Position numbers and translations under genes: made by a program
Notes under the pieces: generated by a model
Seen by the model: the letters and a program-made list of their open reading frames with translations, nothing else
What the model was told of the DNA's origin: nothing
Database searches by the model: none
Shown: one piece after another, positions 11,148-22,257 of the stretch
How positions within the stretch are numbered: position 1 is the first letter of the stretch
Layout: every line of letters starts with the position of its first letter
From: Lucinisca nassula
Lineage: Eukaryota; Mollusca; Bivalvia; Lucinida; Lucinidae
DNA length: 64,000 bases
Reading direction: 5' to 3'
Assembly (NCBI GenBank): GCA_963580285.1
Contig: OY757021.1
Location: forward strand, 95,715,221-95,779,220

Positions 11148-11431
11148 TTGAAAGTAAATATTTTTCAATGGGTGGTGCCCGGGAAGTTTTGGTAATAAAA
11201 TTACTCAGATTCAATGAAAACTTACAAATTTTAGAATTTTGATTTCTTTAGCTTAAGGTAAAAATGACTGACTTTCTCAACTGATAAATACGGTATTGTA
11301 AAGTTGTCACTGAAGCATGTTTGACACGAATACTGCGTGATTTTCATGATGTGCATGTGCACTTGCAAAATGCAAAATTGCAAAATTTTCGTAATCACGA
11401 TATTTTTGGCGCTTTCTTTACTCTCATTATA

Positions 11432-11725
11432 AGGTCACGTGAACAAGTCCGTGAAATGAAGACCCCCCTAAACCTCACTTTATATAGAGAAAACTGGGGT
11501 TTACGGGGATATACATTATTTTTCTTATTTCTGCTCCAAGACATAGGTTGTGGGTACTCGTTAGAACCGCCTCAATGAGGCGGTTCTAACGAGCACACAC
11601 AACCTATGTTATGAGTATTTATAAGAAAAATATCAAGGATTTTCATCAGAAAAGTAGCCATTTTGGAGATGTGAAAAATGCACTATATCGTACGGGTGGG
11701 TTAACGTAATGAAGGTCCGGACTCT
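11432..11725. mobile_element. Hairpin MITE family B2
   Basis: Left part CACGTGAACAAGTCCGTGAA, then AAACTGGGGTTTACGGGG, a hairpin around GAACCGCCTCAATGAGGCGG with near-perfect arms, and a right part CATTTTGGAGATGTGAAAAA ending near TTAACGTAATG. It differs from B1 in its terminal sequences but shares the hairpin core. Confidence 0.75.
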
Positions 11726-11824
11726 TTACGTTAAAAGCCAGTAAAAAAATTCATAAGAACAAGCCGGATTTCATTCGTCGGACGTCTAAATAACGTCGAT
11801 CGTCATCGTGCCCTCGGTATGATT

Positions 11825-12118
11825 TGGTTTTTTTATTTGATGTTTAATGTCCCTGTCAACACTATAAAGGTCATTTTGAGACGTTGCTTCCAAATTTGTG
11901 GGATTTTTACCAGACATTGAGATGAAATGATATCTCAAGCCCTGTCGCCCAATGAAACCAATAGGGTTTATAAGCATGGACGGTCCGACTCACACCGCTT
12001 TGCCTGGGCAGGCTTAGGTCTTCTAAACAGTTTACCAGTCCTCGTGAGCGGTCGGATTCAGCTCTAGGTGGAAGCATCATGCAGCCCATTTATTTCTTCA
12101 AGCCCCAATGGGCGGGGG
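11825..12118 (-). mobile_element. SINE family A
   Basis: Full-length type copy from TTTGATGTTTAATGTCCCTG to CCCCAATGGGCGGGGGCC. It directly abuts the Tc1 pseudogene that starts at about 12120. Confidence 0.8.
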
Positions 12119-12119
12119 C

Positions 12120-13095
12120 CGTCGGTATGGTTGAATGGTGGGCTTTCATTCCGCCAAGTTGCAGAGTGTATGGGTTGTTCGCACACTACGATTGTTCGAT
12201 TGGTTGAAAGCACAACGGCACGGGGTCTGTGGACGATAGACAACGCCCTGGACGTGAACGTGTTACTACACGTCAGCCCGACCGGTACATTGGTTTGAGT
12301 CATTTACGCGACCAATTCAGAACGTCTGTGGAAACTACCCAGGAGACAGTTGGGACCCATAACCTTCGCGAACATGCCATAACTGTACCGCGGCGACTCC
12401 AGGAACGCAGTATTTCTAGCCATAAGAGGTATTGGGGAAACGTTTTGACGGCGGAACGTCGAATCAGTCGCTTTAATTGGTGTCGACAGCGTATCCGATG
12501 GACACAACAGCGTTGGCGTGGTGTACTGTTCACGTACGAGTCCGGCTTTTGTGTTGAAATGTTTGATAGGTGGCGTAAAGTATGGCGTCGATGTGGGGAG
12601 CGATTTTCAAGACTGTTGTGTTAAACGGTGGTGATAGCGTAATGGTGTGGGGAGGGATCTCATGGCGCCACAAAACCCAACCTCATCGTTTTTGATGGCA
12701 ACTTGACGGCACGTCGGTACATCGATGAAATCTTAGAGCCTGAGGTGGTACCGTTTTTACGCAATAGTGGTGACGTAAGGCTTTTCCAACAGGACAATGC
12801 ACGTGCTCATTCTGCGAGGCTAACCATGGACTTTCTCAGTCAACATGGTGTGCAAGTTCTCCCTATCTGCGTTTTCGCCGGAATTAAACCCAATTGAGCA
12901 CCTTTGGGACCAGCTCGGAAAACGTGTGTACAGCCGACGTCATCAGCAAGTAAACCGCCAGCAGATTGCCATGGCGCTACAGGAAGAATGGGGCAACATC
13001 ATACAAGACCAAATACAGCATTTAATTCGAAGCAGGAGGTGTCGTTGCCAAGCAACACGTGATGCTAATGGTGGACATACCCGGTCTTAGAATAT
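12120..13095 (+). pseudogene. Tc1-family transposase, inactive
   Basis: Cut-and-paste DNA transposase of the Tc1 group. An N-terminal helix-turn-helix is readable at about 12140-12215 (LSFRQVAECMGCSHTTIVRL), then, after a frame change, a second DNA-binding region (12229-12440). Next comes the first catalytic block, which reads FTYESGF where FTDESRF is expected, so the first catalytic Asp is Tyr. After another break, 12703-13090 holds RYIDEILEPEVVPFL, the second Asp in FQQDNARAHSARL and the third acidic residue in SPELNPIEHLWDQLGKRVYS. The lost Asp and at least three frame breaks mean it is dead. Terminal inverted repeats were not found. It is less AT-rich than its surroundings. Confidence 0.88.
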
Positions 13096-13387
13096 GTACA
13101 CAAGATTTGGATTTTTCAGGTGTGTGGACTTATTCGAGTCTCCGTATCTCTGCATCCACTGAAACTCTCTAACTCTGTAGTGAGTCTGTGGATAAGTTAG
13201 TGATCAAATGCTGGACATATTGTGAATCAATTAAAAGTTGGGGTATAGTACTAAGGGTGCGTTTTCATTGAATCTGAGTATATAAATAAATTAAATATTC
13301 TCATGATACAACCGTATTTGAATACAACAACTCAAACTGACCTGCATTATTTTTAACATCAACGCCAAGCTGGTTGATCAAAGCATC

Positions 13388-13766
13388 ATTACATAGAGGA
13401 TCTTACATGAGTGCTCATGTATTATTGAATTTATTAAACGAGTTGAGGAAAAGAGATAAAATGCGAGGCTTTGCCGAGCATTTTATCCATTTTCGTCAAC
13501 GAGTTTAATAAATTCAATAATACATGAGCACGAATGCAAGATTCTATTTATCATATGACATTTGAAACGCATTTTATTCCCGATTGTTTACGAAAATGTC
13601 AAAATTCCGCCATTAGTAAACGCGACGTCATTAAGGACGTCGTACATGTAACGTAACGGGACGTATCTACCTAATTTGCATATTTAATCCACTAGTGGAT
13701 TATCGAAAATATTACATGGCGTTATTACACTCTCAGACGCGACGTCATATGATAAATAAACATCAC
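13388..13766. mobile_element. Hairpin MITE family D, copy 3 (reverse orientation)
   Basis: The family D parts in reverse order: GAGGATCTTACATGAGTGC, the long hairpin, GCAAGATTCTATTTATCATA, then the CACTAGTGGATTATCGAAA segment and GACGTCATATGATAAAT. Confidence 0.78.
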
Positions 13767-13865
13767 GTTATCAAATCGGTGAAATGAATACCCCCGTAAA
13801 CCCCACTTTATATAGAAAAATGAGGTTTACGGGGTATATATTGTTTTCCTTAGTTCTGCACCAAG
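13767..13865. mobile_element. Hairpin MITE family B2 fragment
   Basis: Only one flank of a B2 element is present (CATCACGTTATCAAATCGG, ACCCCACTTTATATAGAAAA, TGAGGTTTACGGGG) and it ends where SINE A begins. Confidence 0.6.
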
Positions 13866-13868
13866 ACA

Positions 13869-14155
13869 TCAATGTTGCCCTCGCCCATCGGGGCTTGAAG
13901 AAATATATGGGCTGCATGATGCTTCCACGCAGAGCTGAAACCGACCGCACAAGAGTACTGGTAAACCGCTTAGAGGATCTATGCCTGCCCAGGCAAAGCG
14001 GTGCGAGTAGGACCGTCCATGCTTATAAATCCTTTTGGTTTCACTGGGCGACAGGGCTTGAGATGTCATTTCATCTCAATGTCTGGTAAAAGTCCCACAA
14101 AATTGGAAGCAACGTCTCCAAAATGACCTATACAATGTTGACAGGGACGTTAACA
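13869..14155 (+). mobile_element. SINE family A
   Basis: Sense orientation on the plus strand: CCCATCGGGGCTTGAAGAAA head, GTACTGGTAAACCGCTTAGA centre, and a tail ending near TTGACAGGGACGTTAA. The usual CAAACAAAC end is degraded. Confidence 0.8.
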
Positions 14156-14227
14156 AACACGAACGCATTAGTGATGTGGTTCCAACGAGCACCTACAACC
14201 TATGCGTTGTCATACGGGTGTGTTATC

Positions 14228-14399
14228 ATAACGAGTGAGTGAGTGAGTTTTAGTTTTACGTCCCACCAACAGCTATGGTCATATGGAGACGGGACCTCGG
14301 TTTAAAGACTCATCCGAAAGTCTGGAGAAGCCCGGGATCGATCCTGCGATCCCTGGTTTACAAGGCGAGTAGCGTAACCACTGCACCACGGAGGCTTCT
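14228..14399 (-). mobile_element. tRNA-headed SINE family 3
   Basis: Sense strand is minus. The head has A box TGGTGCAGTGG and B box GGATCGATCCC, the body contains GACTTTCGGATGAGTC and AGCTGTTGGTGGGACGTA, and the tail is (ACTC)n, seen here as GAGTGAGTGAGT. Similar copies are at 15010, 17278 and 59675. Confidence 0.85.
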
Positions 14400-14431
14400 A
14401 TGTTATCATAACGAAGATAACACAGTGTGCT

Positions 14432-14911
14432 ACATAGAGGAGCTTACATGAGTGTTCATGTATTATTGAATTTATTAGAGTTGAGGAAAAGGGATAAAAT
14501 GCGAGGCTTTGCCGAGCATTTTATCCCTTTTCTTCAACGAGTTTAATAAATTCAATAATACATGTGTATTATTGAATTTATTAAACGAGTTGGGGAAAAG
14601 GAATAAAATGCGAGGCTTTGCCGAGCATTTTATCCCTTTTCTTCAACGAGTTTAATAAATTCAATAATACATGAGCACGAATGCAAGATTCTATTTATCA
14701 TATGACATTAAAAACGCATTTTATTCACGATTGTTTACAAAAATGTCAATATTCCGCCGTTACTGAACGCGACGTCGTTAAGGACGTCGTACATGTAACG
14801 TTATGGGGCGTATCTAACTAATTTGCATATTTAATCCACTAGTAGATTATCGAATTTATTACATGGCGTTATTACACTCTCAGACGCGACGTCATATGAT
14901 AAAATGGTATT
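14432..14911. mobile_element. Hairpin MITE family D, copy 4, with tandemly duplicated hairpin
   Basis: As copy 3, but the long hairpin occurs twice in direct succession (about 14456-14565 and 14566-14677), each with its own GCGAGGCTTTGCCGAGC loop. The rest of the element follows to GACGTCATATGATAAAA. Confidence 0.78.
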
Positions 14912-15009
14912 TTTCATTTCTCTTGAAAAAACAAATTTCATGTAGTTTTCTTAATTCTAGTCTAAACAAAGATTGTGGGTGTAGCCGTAATGAGGCTGTT
15001 CTAGTAAGT

Positions 15010-15182
15010 ATAGAGAAGCCCCCGTGGTGTAGTGGTTAAACTACTCGACTTGTGAACCAGGGATCGCAGGATCGATCCCGGGCTTCTACAGACTTTCGGA
15101 TGAGTCTTTACACCGAGGTCCCGTCTCTGTATGACCTTAGCTGTTGGTGAGACGTAAAACTTAAACACCCACTCACTCTAAT
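15010..15182 (+). mobile_element. tRNA-headed SINE family 3
   Basis: Head CCCCCGTGGTGTAGTGGTTA (A box TGGTGTAGTGG), B box GGATCGATCCC at about 15070, and tail CACCCACTCACTC. A tRNA-like cloverleaf is possible, but the long shared body and tail show it is a SINE, not a tRNA gene. Confidence 0.87.
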
Positions 15183-15454
15183 AAGTACATTCAATATTGT
15201 TATGAGCAAAAATAAGGAGAATACTGATTACTCATTTAACCCGTTTTGTACCACAAACCCAAAAACGGATAATTGGCAAACAGAGTAGGCCCAGATCAAA
15301 ATGCGGCGTCTGATCAAGGCCAACACTATTTACGAAAAAAATCTGCGGCGTCTGATTATGATCAGGGCATACACTATTTGCGAAAAGTTAAGCCATTTTC
15401 GAAATAATTTATAAGAAAACACAACCTGACAGCGCAGGAAAAGTGGTTCAAGTC
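15183..15454. other. No gene; short repeat motifs
   Basis: Contains two divergent repeats of a GCGGCGTCTGATC motif (about 15302-15370). Nothing coding was recognised. Confidence 0.4.
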
Positions 15455-15700
15455 GGTGCACCCCCCTTGAACCTCGCTTTTATATTGTAAAACTGGGTTT
15501 CAGGGGTAAACCTTATTTTTCGTATTTCTGCTCTTTTTATAGCAGTTATAAGAAAAATATCACAATTTTTCATCGGCGGTAAAACAATGAGCCGGTTCTG
15601 ACGAGTACCCGCAAAAAAGATAGGCCTATAACAATTTTTTCATATTAAAATTTTCCCTTTTTCGGCGGTAACATGTACAATGTATTTGCATAGGCGTGTT
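15455..15700. mobile_element. Hairpin MITE family B1, internally deleted
   Basis: Recognisable by CCTCGCTTTTATATTGTAAA, TTATTTTTCGTATTTCTGCTC and the right end TTGCATAGGCGTGTT. Most of the central palindrome is missing or scrambled. Confidence 0.6.
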
Positions 15701-15944
15701 GCAAATAGTGCAGACCCTGATTAGACTCTTATTATTCTCCCGTAAAAAAGAGCAGGGTTGGGTCTTTACTTCTTTGTGTTTTTGTTTTGTAAATAAAATT
15801 GTCATGTTGAGACTTGCACTGTATATCATAATTCATTTTAGATACACAAAAAAGTCAGCTCTGTTATTTGGAAAATAATATTTAAAACCAGTGCTTCAGC
15901 TGAAGTGCTGGACCCGCCGGATGCTTTTAGCTTTATGAGTGTTA

Positions 15945-16985
15945 CCATATATGGGTATGGCGGCCATTTTTGTCATGTGACCTGGACCTAAAACGGTTCC
16001 CCCAATAAATGCGCCTTATTGTAAGGAGCAAAAATATATCTTATACTTTAGTACTGTATTCTAAATCGTTTGGAGGATAAAATGCATTCTCACTTTTCCA
16101 ATACAAAAGCATATGTGTCAAAGTTTGACCTAGGCACAAAGAAGGTCAAGGTCAACCCAGGGTCACCATTTTAGCAATTTATGATGGGCCTACGTCCCAG
16201 GTGCTATTTATAAAGTTTCGTGGAAATCTACCCAGTGGTTCTGGAGAAGACTATTTTTGAAGGGTTTTTACCATATATAGCTTGGCGGCCATTTTGGTCA
16301 TGTGACCGGGACCCATGAGCAAATTTTGGTTTCTCCCATCCCACAGAGGCTCCATATGAAATTTGACTTCAATCGGCCCAACGTTTTCCAAGGAGAAGCA
16401 GTTCGAAAATTTTCACATTTTTCGCCTCGGCGAGGCTATACTAAATGATATGTAATATTTCGCAAGTTCATTGGTTAGATCTCATTGATATCTATCAGTA
16501 TGCCAAAACTTGTTTTAAATATTCCAAGCAGTTAAGTCACTATCACCAATTTTCACAAACGGGTTACGGAAGGACAGACAGACAGACCATATATGGTTTG
16601 GCGGCCATTTTGGTCATGTAACCTGGACCCCATGAGCAAATTTTGGTTTCCCCCATCCCATAGAGGCTCCATATGAAATTTGACTTCAATCGGCCCAACG
16701 GTTTCCGAGGAGAAGCAGTTCGAAAATTTTCACATTTTTCGCCTCGGCGAGGCTATACTAAATGGAATGTAATATTTCGCAAGTTCATTGGTTAGATCTC
16801 ATTGATATCTATCAGTATGCCATAAATTGTTTAAATATTTCAAGCGGTTAAGTCACTATCACCAATTTTCACAAACGGGTTACGGACGGACAGACAGACT
16901 GACAGACTGACAGAATGACCGAATGACACGGTGATTTTAGGGCACTCTTAGAAAATCAACCGACTTCAGTCGGTCGCTTTATCTG
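15945..16985. repeat. Degenerate tandem repeat, family F
   Basis: Three ~320-340-bp units each starting near ACCATATATGG(T/G)TTGGCGGCC, with TTTTGGTCATGTGACC and GAGGCTCCATATGAAATTTG. The last two units (about 16268-16585 and 16586-16985) are much closer to each other than to the first. The end carries a GGACGGACAGACAGAC run and a TCAACCGACTTCAGTCGGTC palindrome. The same family forms the arrays at 38165-38758 and 45716-47345. Confidence 0.75.
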
Positions 16986-17277
16986 CGGGTTGTGCAATTT
17001 AAAACGCGAAATTACTATGGGGAAAGTGCAAAGACGACACTGGGAATGGTCGAAAATTCGGTGTTGTAATCTTTATTTTGTTCTTTTACTGATAGAAATA
17101 GTAGAGTCGGGTTGGGGGGTGTCTGAAGCAGGGTCGGTCGGGTAAGTGGAAACACGGCTATTTATTTATTTATTTATTTTTCAGGCCGTAGAGTCATGCT
17201 CAGAAAGAAAGCCAGAAAGGTAGAATTATGACCAAATCTTCAGTGATTATTAATCGATTATAAATCAGAATGGCAGA

Positions 17278-17444
17278 GTGAGTGAGTGAGTTTTAGTTAA
17301 ACGTCCCACCAACAGCTAAGGTCATACGGAGACGGGACCTCGGTTTAGAGACTCATCCGAAAGTCTGGAGAAGCCCGGGATCGATCCTGCGATCCCTGGT
17401 TTACAAGGCGAGTAGCGTAACCACTGCACCACGGAGGCTTCTAT
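17278..17444 (-). mobile_element. tRNA-headed SINE family 3
   Basis: Near-identical in layout to the copy at 14228-14399: GAGTGAGTGAG tail at the left, GGGATCGATCCTGCGATCCC around the B box, and CACCACGGAGGC at the head on the right. Confidence 0.87.
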
Positions 17445-17465
17445 CAGAATGGCAGAACTACGGGG

Positions 17466-17905
17466 CCGGGAAGGGACATGATTTGTTTTTAATATGTTGT
17501 GCGAACAAGATATTAAGTTGTGCGAACAAGATGTTATCTTGTGCAGTCCGCACAAGTTCTTATCTTGTGCGCACAAGATAATATCTTGTTCGCACAAGAT
17601 ATTATCTTGTTTGCACAACATATATCTTGTGCGGACAGCATAATATCTTGTGCGCACAACTTATTATCGTGTTCGCACAACTTAATATCTTGTGCGCACA
17701 AGATATTATCTGTTTGCACAACATATATCTTGTGCGGACAACATAATATCTTATTATCTTGTTCGCACAACATAGATCTTGTGCAGACAACATAATATCT
17801 TGTGCGCACAAGATATTATCTTGTTCGCACAACTTAATATCTTGTTCGCACAACTTAATATCATGTGCGCACAACATCTCGAAAAAAATACATGTCCCTT
17901 CCCGG
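17466..17905. mobile_element. Element with inverted ends filled by a palindromic minisatellite
   Basis: 15-bp inverted ends CCGGGAAGGGACATG (17466-17480) and CATGTCCCTTCCCGG (17891-17905) bracket about 16 to 18 units of a ~22-24-bp repeat of the type CGCACAAGATATTATCTTGT. The unit is itself close to palindromic, so all reading frames on both strands stay open for long distances. The resulting Cys-rich repeat frames are not genes. Confidence 0.75.
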
Positions 17906-17949
17906 GTTCGATACAGAACTGATAATCACTTTTATTTTATACTCTGCAG

Positions 17950-18420
17950 TGAAATCACAAATAAAAAAATGATATTTTCACACTGTGAAAATATATGACA
18001 TTTTCACACTGTGAAAAATAACACGTCCTTGTTATTTTCACAGTAGCAGCCCGGACTACATTTTATCGCCAAAATTAGTATGCCATCGATAAAATTATTT
18101 TGTAAAATACCTTGAAAAGCGCCCTTTGAACTGTAAAAATGCTCTATTCAAAATGCCGATCTGTTTATGTTTCGAAACTGACACTTGTGACGTCATAGAC
18201 AAGTCAAAATTGTGATGTAATATACGATTGATCAATTACCGTAAATATCAGTATAAAATCATAAAAGAAAAGGAAAATTTCTTTTTTTTTCGGCGGATAC
18301 CAAAAAAAAAAATCATCTCGTGGGTTGAAAACATCCCAATTTTCACGCATGCTTCGCACTCGTGAAAATTTGGATGTTTTCAACACACTCGATGAAATAT
18401 TTTTGGTATATTTTTAGCTC
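17950..18420. repeat. Palindrome-rich intergenic repeat
   Basis: Tandem TATTTTCACACTGTGAAAA palindromes at about 17973-18020, and a large hairpin at 18312-18400 with arms GGGTTGAAAACATCC and GGATGTTTTCAACACAC. No coding support. Confidence 0.55.
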
Positions 18421-18479
18421 ATCAGCACCTTAGCTTTATGTTGTTGCTGTCTAGGTAACTAACACTGAACGAAATACCG

Positions 18480-18772
18480 GCCCCCGCCCATCGGGGCTTG
18501 AAGAAATAAATGGGCTGCATGATGCTTCCACGCAGAACTCGATCCGGCCGCACACGAGTACTGGTAAACCGCTTAGATGATGGAAACATGTGCATGCAAA
18601 GCGGTCGAACTGTCCATGCTTATAAACCCTATTGGTTTCATTGGACGACAGGGTTTGAGATGCCATTTCATCTCAATGTCGGGTAAAAGTCCCCCAGAAT
18701 TGGAAGCAACGTCTCCAAAATGACCCGAATATAGTGTTGACGGGGACGTTAAACATAAAACCAAACAAACAA
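18480..18772 (+). mobile_element. SINE family A
   Basis: GGCCCCCGCCCATCGGGGC head to the CCAAACAAACAAA tail at about 18772. This is a full-length type copy in sense orientation. Confidence 0.82.
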
Positions 18773-18934
18773 AAACTGCTATCGTTAAGGTGCTGTGTTA
18801 AAGAAAGAAAATATTGACTCTGCTCATGTGCTGGGTCACTGGCAAGCAGTGTAGACCCTGATCAGATGCCATAGAATGCGCTATCTGACCAGGGTTTACG
18901 TCTACACTATTTGCTTAAAGTACAGGAATTTAAG

Positions 18935-20962
18935 AATCTGTTTGTTTGATTTGAGGTTAAACGTTCCCGTCAACACTGTAAAGGTCAATTTGGAGACGTT
19001 GCTTCCAATTTTGTGGGACTTTTACCCGATATTGAGATGAAATGACATCTCAAGCCCTGCCGCACAATGAAACCAATACGGTTTATAAGCATTGACGGGC
19101 CGACTCGCACCGCTTTGCCTGGGCACGTTTAGATCCTCTAAGCAGTTTTATGGAATACCCTGGCTGTCTTACGGGGATGAAATTCATTATGTTTGGTGGT
19201 TTTCCTATTATATGCTGTGATAAAAACAGTATATGTAGTGGTTAATCTAGTATATGTAGTGGAAACCTCATTATTTTCGGTGGTAAAACGGTGTATACGC
19301 TGTATTATTTTTATTATATGCTGTGGTTTCAGTGTTATATGTTCTGCTTTTTCCATTATCTATAGTAGATATTTCTTGCTCTTCGGTGTCTTCATCAGTT
19401 GGTGCAGTGCTTTTTCCATTGTATTGAGTGTTTTTGTTCCTATGTTCGGCCCTTTCACACTCTCTCTTTATTTGAGGTAGTCACGTCATTATATTCACTG
19501 GTAATGTTATTACGTGCAGTAGATAAATCTTTATCTTGGGTGCAAACTTTATTATCATGGTGAGATCAATCGGATGCCTTCGTGAACTACTCGAAAAGTA
19601 CCGAAGATAAATTGCCGCGGTAAAACCCCGTACCAAGTAGAGTGGTGCTTTTGTTGCAGTTGCATTATACAGAAAGAGTTATCTATCCTATTTGAAATGC
19701 AAATTGCACTGTAAGTAGGATTGAGTTAATTGCTTAAATAGAGGCACTTCCTTCCTTCCCCTGTCCCCTATTCCACATCCCCTCTCGCCCCCCCCCCCGC
19801 CCAAACCCCCAACAAATTTCTCCCGCCCTAAATGAATGTCAAGTTTTGGATCTTTATTATTACACTCTATAAACAAATTAGCATCTTAATACTCAATATT
19901 GTGTTACTTTTTACGTATTTACTATAGTAACAAACACACCAAATGCTAGTCAGATACCTAGAGGATAAAAATGGGCCAGTATCGCTCATGATTGTAATAT
20001 ATAGTTTTACGAAGATATTGTTATATTCCTTACTTATTTATTTATTTATTTTTGTGTGAGTTTGTATATATTCAGTCAGTCCAGCCCCGGTATTTAGATA
20101 TGCCAGTTGAAAGACGTGAAACCAATAGAATAGGGATATGGAATTACAGTTATCGTATGCATAATTTTAAAAGGGGATTATTTACTGGACAATCCGCCAT
20201 TACAGGAGCAGGAGCACTGATCAAGTGTGTGTTCGGCTCCTCTAGTTTCCTCCAATGATACAAATTCTGATCAAACTTGACATTTCATAAAAGCTGATAC
20301 AATGCCCTTTTCAAGTTATCATAATAAGCAGGGCATTAGATAACATCGGTAGGGCCAATCAAAAAGGGAACTATCTGCCTGAAAGTATATCCTGAAAGCA
20401 TCCAACCAAACAAGGGAAATAATTGTGGACTGTCTCTTATCATGCTTATTACCTTATTATCGGCTGGTAGGTTACGAATGCATACGCATGATCTCATCAT
20501 GATAATAACATTTTGCACCCAAGATAAAGACGAATCTACTGCATATAACAATTCAAACTGTGACCACAGCATATAATAAAAATATTACAGCAAATAATGA
20601 GTGTCCACAACGTATAATAAAATACTACAGCATATATTAAAATACTACAGCAAATAATAAAAATACCGCAGCATATAATAGATATACTACCGCATATAAC
20701 AAAAATACTACCGCATATAACAAAAATACTACAGCATATACATGTTTTACCACCGAAAATAATGAGGTTTCTACTACATATACTAGATTAACCACTACAT
20801 ATACTGTTTTTATCACAGCATCAAACATAATGAATTTTATCCCCGTAAGACAGCCAGGGCGTTCCATACGGTTTACACCAGTACTCGTGTGCGGGTCGGT
20901 TTCAGCTCTGCGTGGAAGCATCATACAGCCCATCTATTTCTTCAAGCCCCGATGGGCGGGAG
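18935..20962 (-). mobile_element. SINE family A, interrupted by a 1.7-kb element
   Basis: The tail-to-centre part is at 18935-19148 (TTTGAGGTTAAACGTTCCCG to CCTCTAAGCAGTTT). The remaining head part resumes at 20869-20962 (CGGTTTACACCAGTACTCG to GATGGGCGGGAGCCC). Between them lies the insertion 19149-20868. Joined, the two parts give the ordinary family A order, with CRGTTT present on both sides of the insertion. Confidence 0.82.
19149..20868. mobile_element. 1.7-kb DNA element with long, repeat-bearing inverted ends
   Basis: Ends are TATGGAATACCCTGGCTGTC and its near-complement GACAGCCAGGGCGTTCCATA. The arms go on pairing through ACGGGGATRAAATTCATTA and, with gaps, as far as GTCTTTATCTTGGGTGCAAA near 19530 and 20515, about 400 bp per side. 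Within the arms a degenerate ~20-bp motif such as CAGCATATAATAAAAATACT recurs several times, more often on the right. No transposase frame lies inside, so it is non-autonomous. The flanking duplication seems to be about 6 bp. I cannot assign a superfamily. Confidence 0.78.
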
Positions 20963-20984
20963 CCCGAATTTAAGACTTAAACAT

Positions 20985-21175
20985 CATGATAACATGTCTG
21001 TGAAACGAAGACTCCCTTAAATAGCACTTTACATACAGAAAAAGAGGAATTTACGAGGGGTATACATTAGTTTTTTGCTCAAAAACATAGATCGTTGGTA
21101 CTCTTTGGAACCGCCTCATTGAGGCGGTTACAACGAGCACCCACGATCTATGTTGAAAGTAAAATTAAGCTATAA
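20985..21175. mobile_element. Hairpin MITE family B2
   Basis: CATGATAACATGTCTGTGAA left end, ACGAGGGGTATACATTAG, and a hairpin around GGAACCGCCTCATTGAGGCGG. The right flank is shortened. Confidence 0.65.
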
Positions 21176-21191
21176 TCGTACTTACCTAATA

Positions 21192-21383
21192 CAGTGAAAT
21201 TCCGCTATTAAGACCACCTAATATTAAGACTAATTCTGCTTTAAAAAGCTTATTTTGAAGCTTGCAGCTTTTCTTTCTTAGTGTTTTCTGCGGTCAGGGA
21301 CCACCTTTGGGACTGTTCAAAAGTGGTCCTAAAGACCACTTTTGAACATTCCCAAAGGTGGTCCTAATATAGGAATTTCAATG
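21192..21383. mobile_element. MITE with pogo-like ends
   Basis: Inverted ends CAGTGAAATTCC and GGAATTTCAATG enclose a strong hairpin (about 21298-21364) with arms GGGACCACCTTTGGGACTG and GGTCCTAAAG. CAGT-type ends suggest the pogo/Tigger group of Tc1/mariner. The flanking TA is clear only on the left. Confidence 0.6.
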
Positions 21384-21734
21384 TTTTTTCCATTTCTGAT
21401 ATCATGTTGGATGCCATTATTTCAAATGATGGAAGACAGTCCGAGTTCCCCATTCAAGTCCATTTTCTCAGCCTCCAATCAAAGACAAATAACCCACGGG
21501 TGTTGTTAGTGTTTTCATTAATTTGTTGCAGCCCAAATGCCCTTCATCGCTTTGTGGGAGTGAATAAAACTAAACATACTTACATTGTCACCCAGATCCG
21601 TGGCCTTGACCTCAGCGACACTTTTAAATGGTGGTAAGTCTTCAAGCATGCTTACATCTGGTACAAAAAGCTTCCATTGTGGTCTTCCCTGATTGCGGAG
21701 AACGGTGACATAAGCTGTCGTTTCTGTCTTCTAT

Positions 21735-22063
21735 TTTTTTCGTATACTGCCAACGCCCTCGCGGGCATTTTCGGCAGATTTACTATACATACACTCCAGG
21801 TTTGCCTGATGAAAGCCCCCACAGTAATCATGTAATTACGGTAGGGATCATTTTTACCTGCACAGGGGGATGATTCTCCCTGCACAGGGGGGCTTCCACT
21901 TAACGTCCCGATCCATTGGACGATGCACGTTTTGGCATTCTTTCCTGCAAATGATGCCAGTGGAGAATGTTCGGACACCTCAATTTTATTACCAATGCCG
22001 GGAATCGAACCGGGGGCCTCTTACTTCATAGGCAAGTGCAGTAACCACTGAGCAACCACGCTC
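21735..22063 (-). mobile_element. tRNA-headed SINE family 5
   Basis: Read on the minus strand from 22063: GCGTGGTTGCTCAGTGGTTA (A box TTGCTCAGTGG) and CCCGGTTCGATTCCCGGC (B box GGTTCGATTCC), then a body with CGGGACGTTAAGTGGAAGC and CATCAGGCAAACCTGGAG. A second, interrupted copy is at 48830-49705. Confidence 0.82.
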
Positions 22064-22147
22064 GATAAAGTTGTTCTCGGACGAGAGGCATCGTATGCCA
22101 CCAGGTACAACTATATTTGCCTATGTAAAAAAACATATTTAAATAAA

Positions 22148-22186
22148 AACAACAACAGCAACAACAACAACAACAACAACAACAAA
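22148..22186. repeat. (CAA)n microsatellite
   Basis: Run of CAA/AAC triplets. It explains the poly-Cys frame on the minus strand. Confidence 0.9.
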
Positions 22187-22257
22187 ATATGTTAAAATTT
22201 TGAATGTGCCTCTTTATCCACATAAGGTGGTCTGATTATCTATGGCAATATAGAAAT

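Noticed and set aside
17322..17877. Cys-rich repeat frames on both strands
   Set aside because: They come from a palindromic ~22-bp minisatellite that leaves all frames open; no ordinary coding signal.
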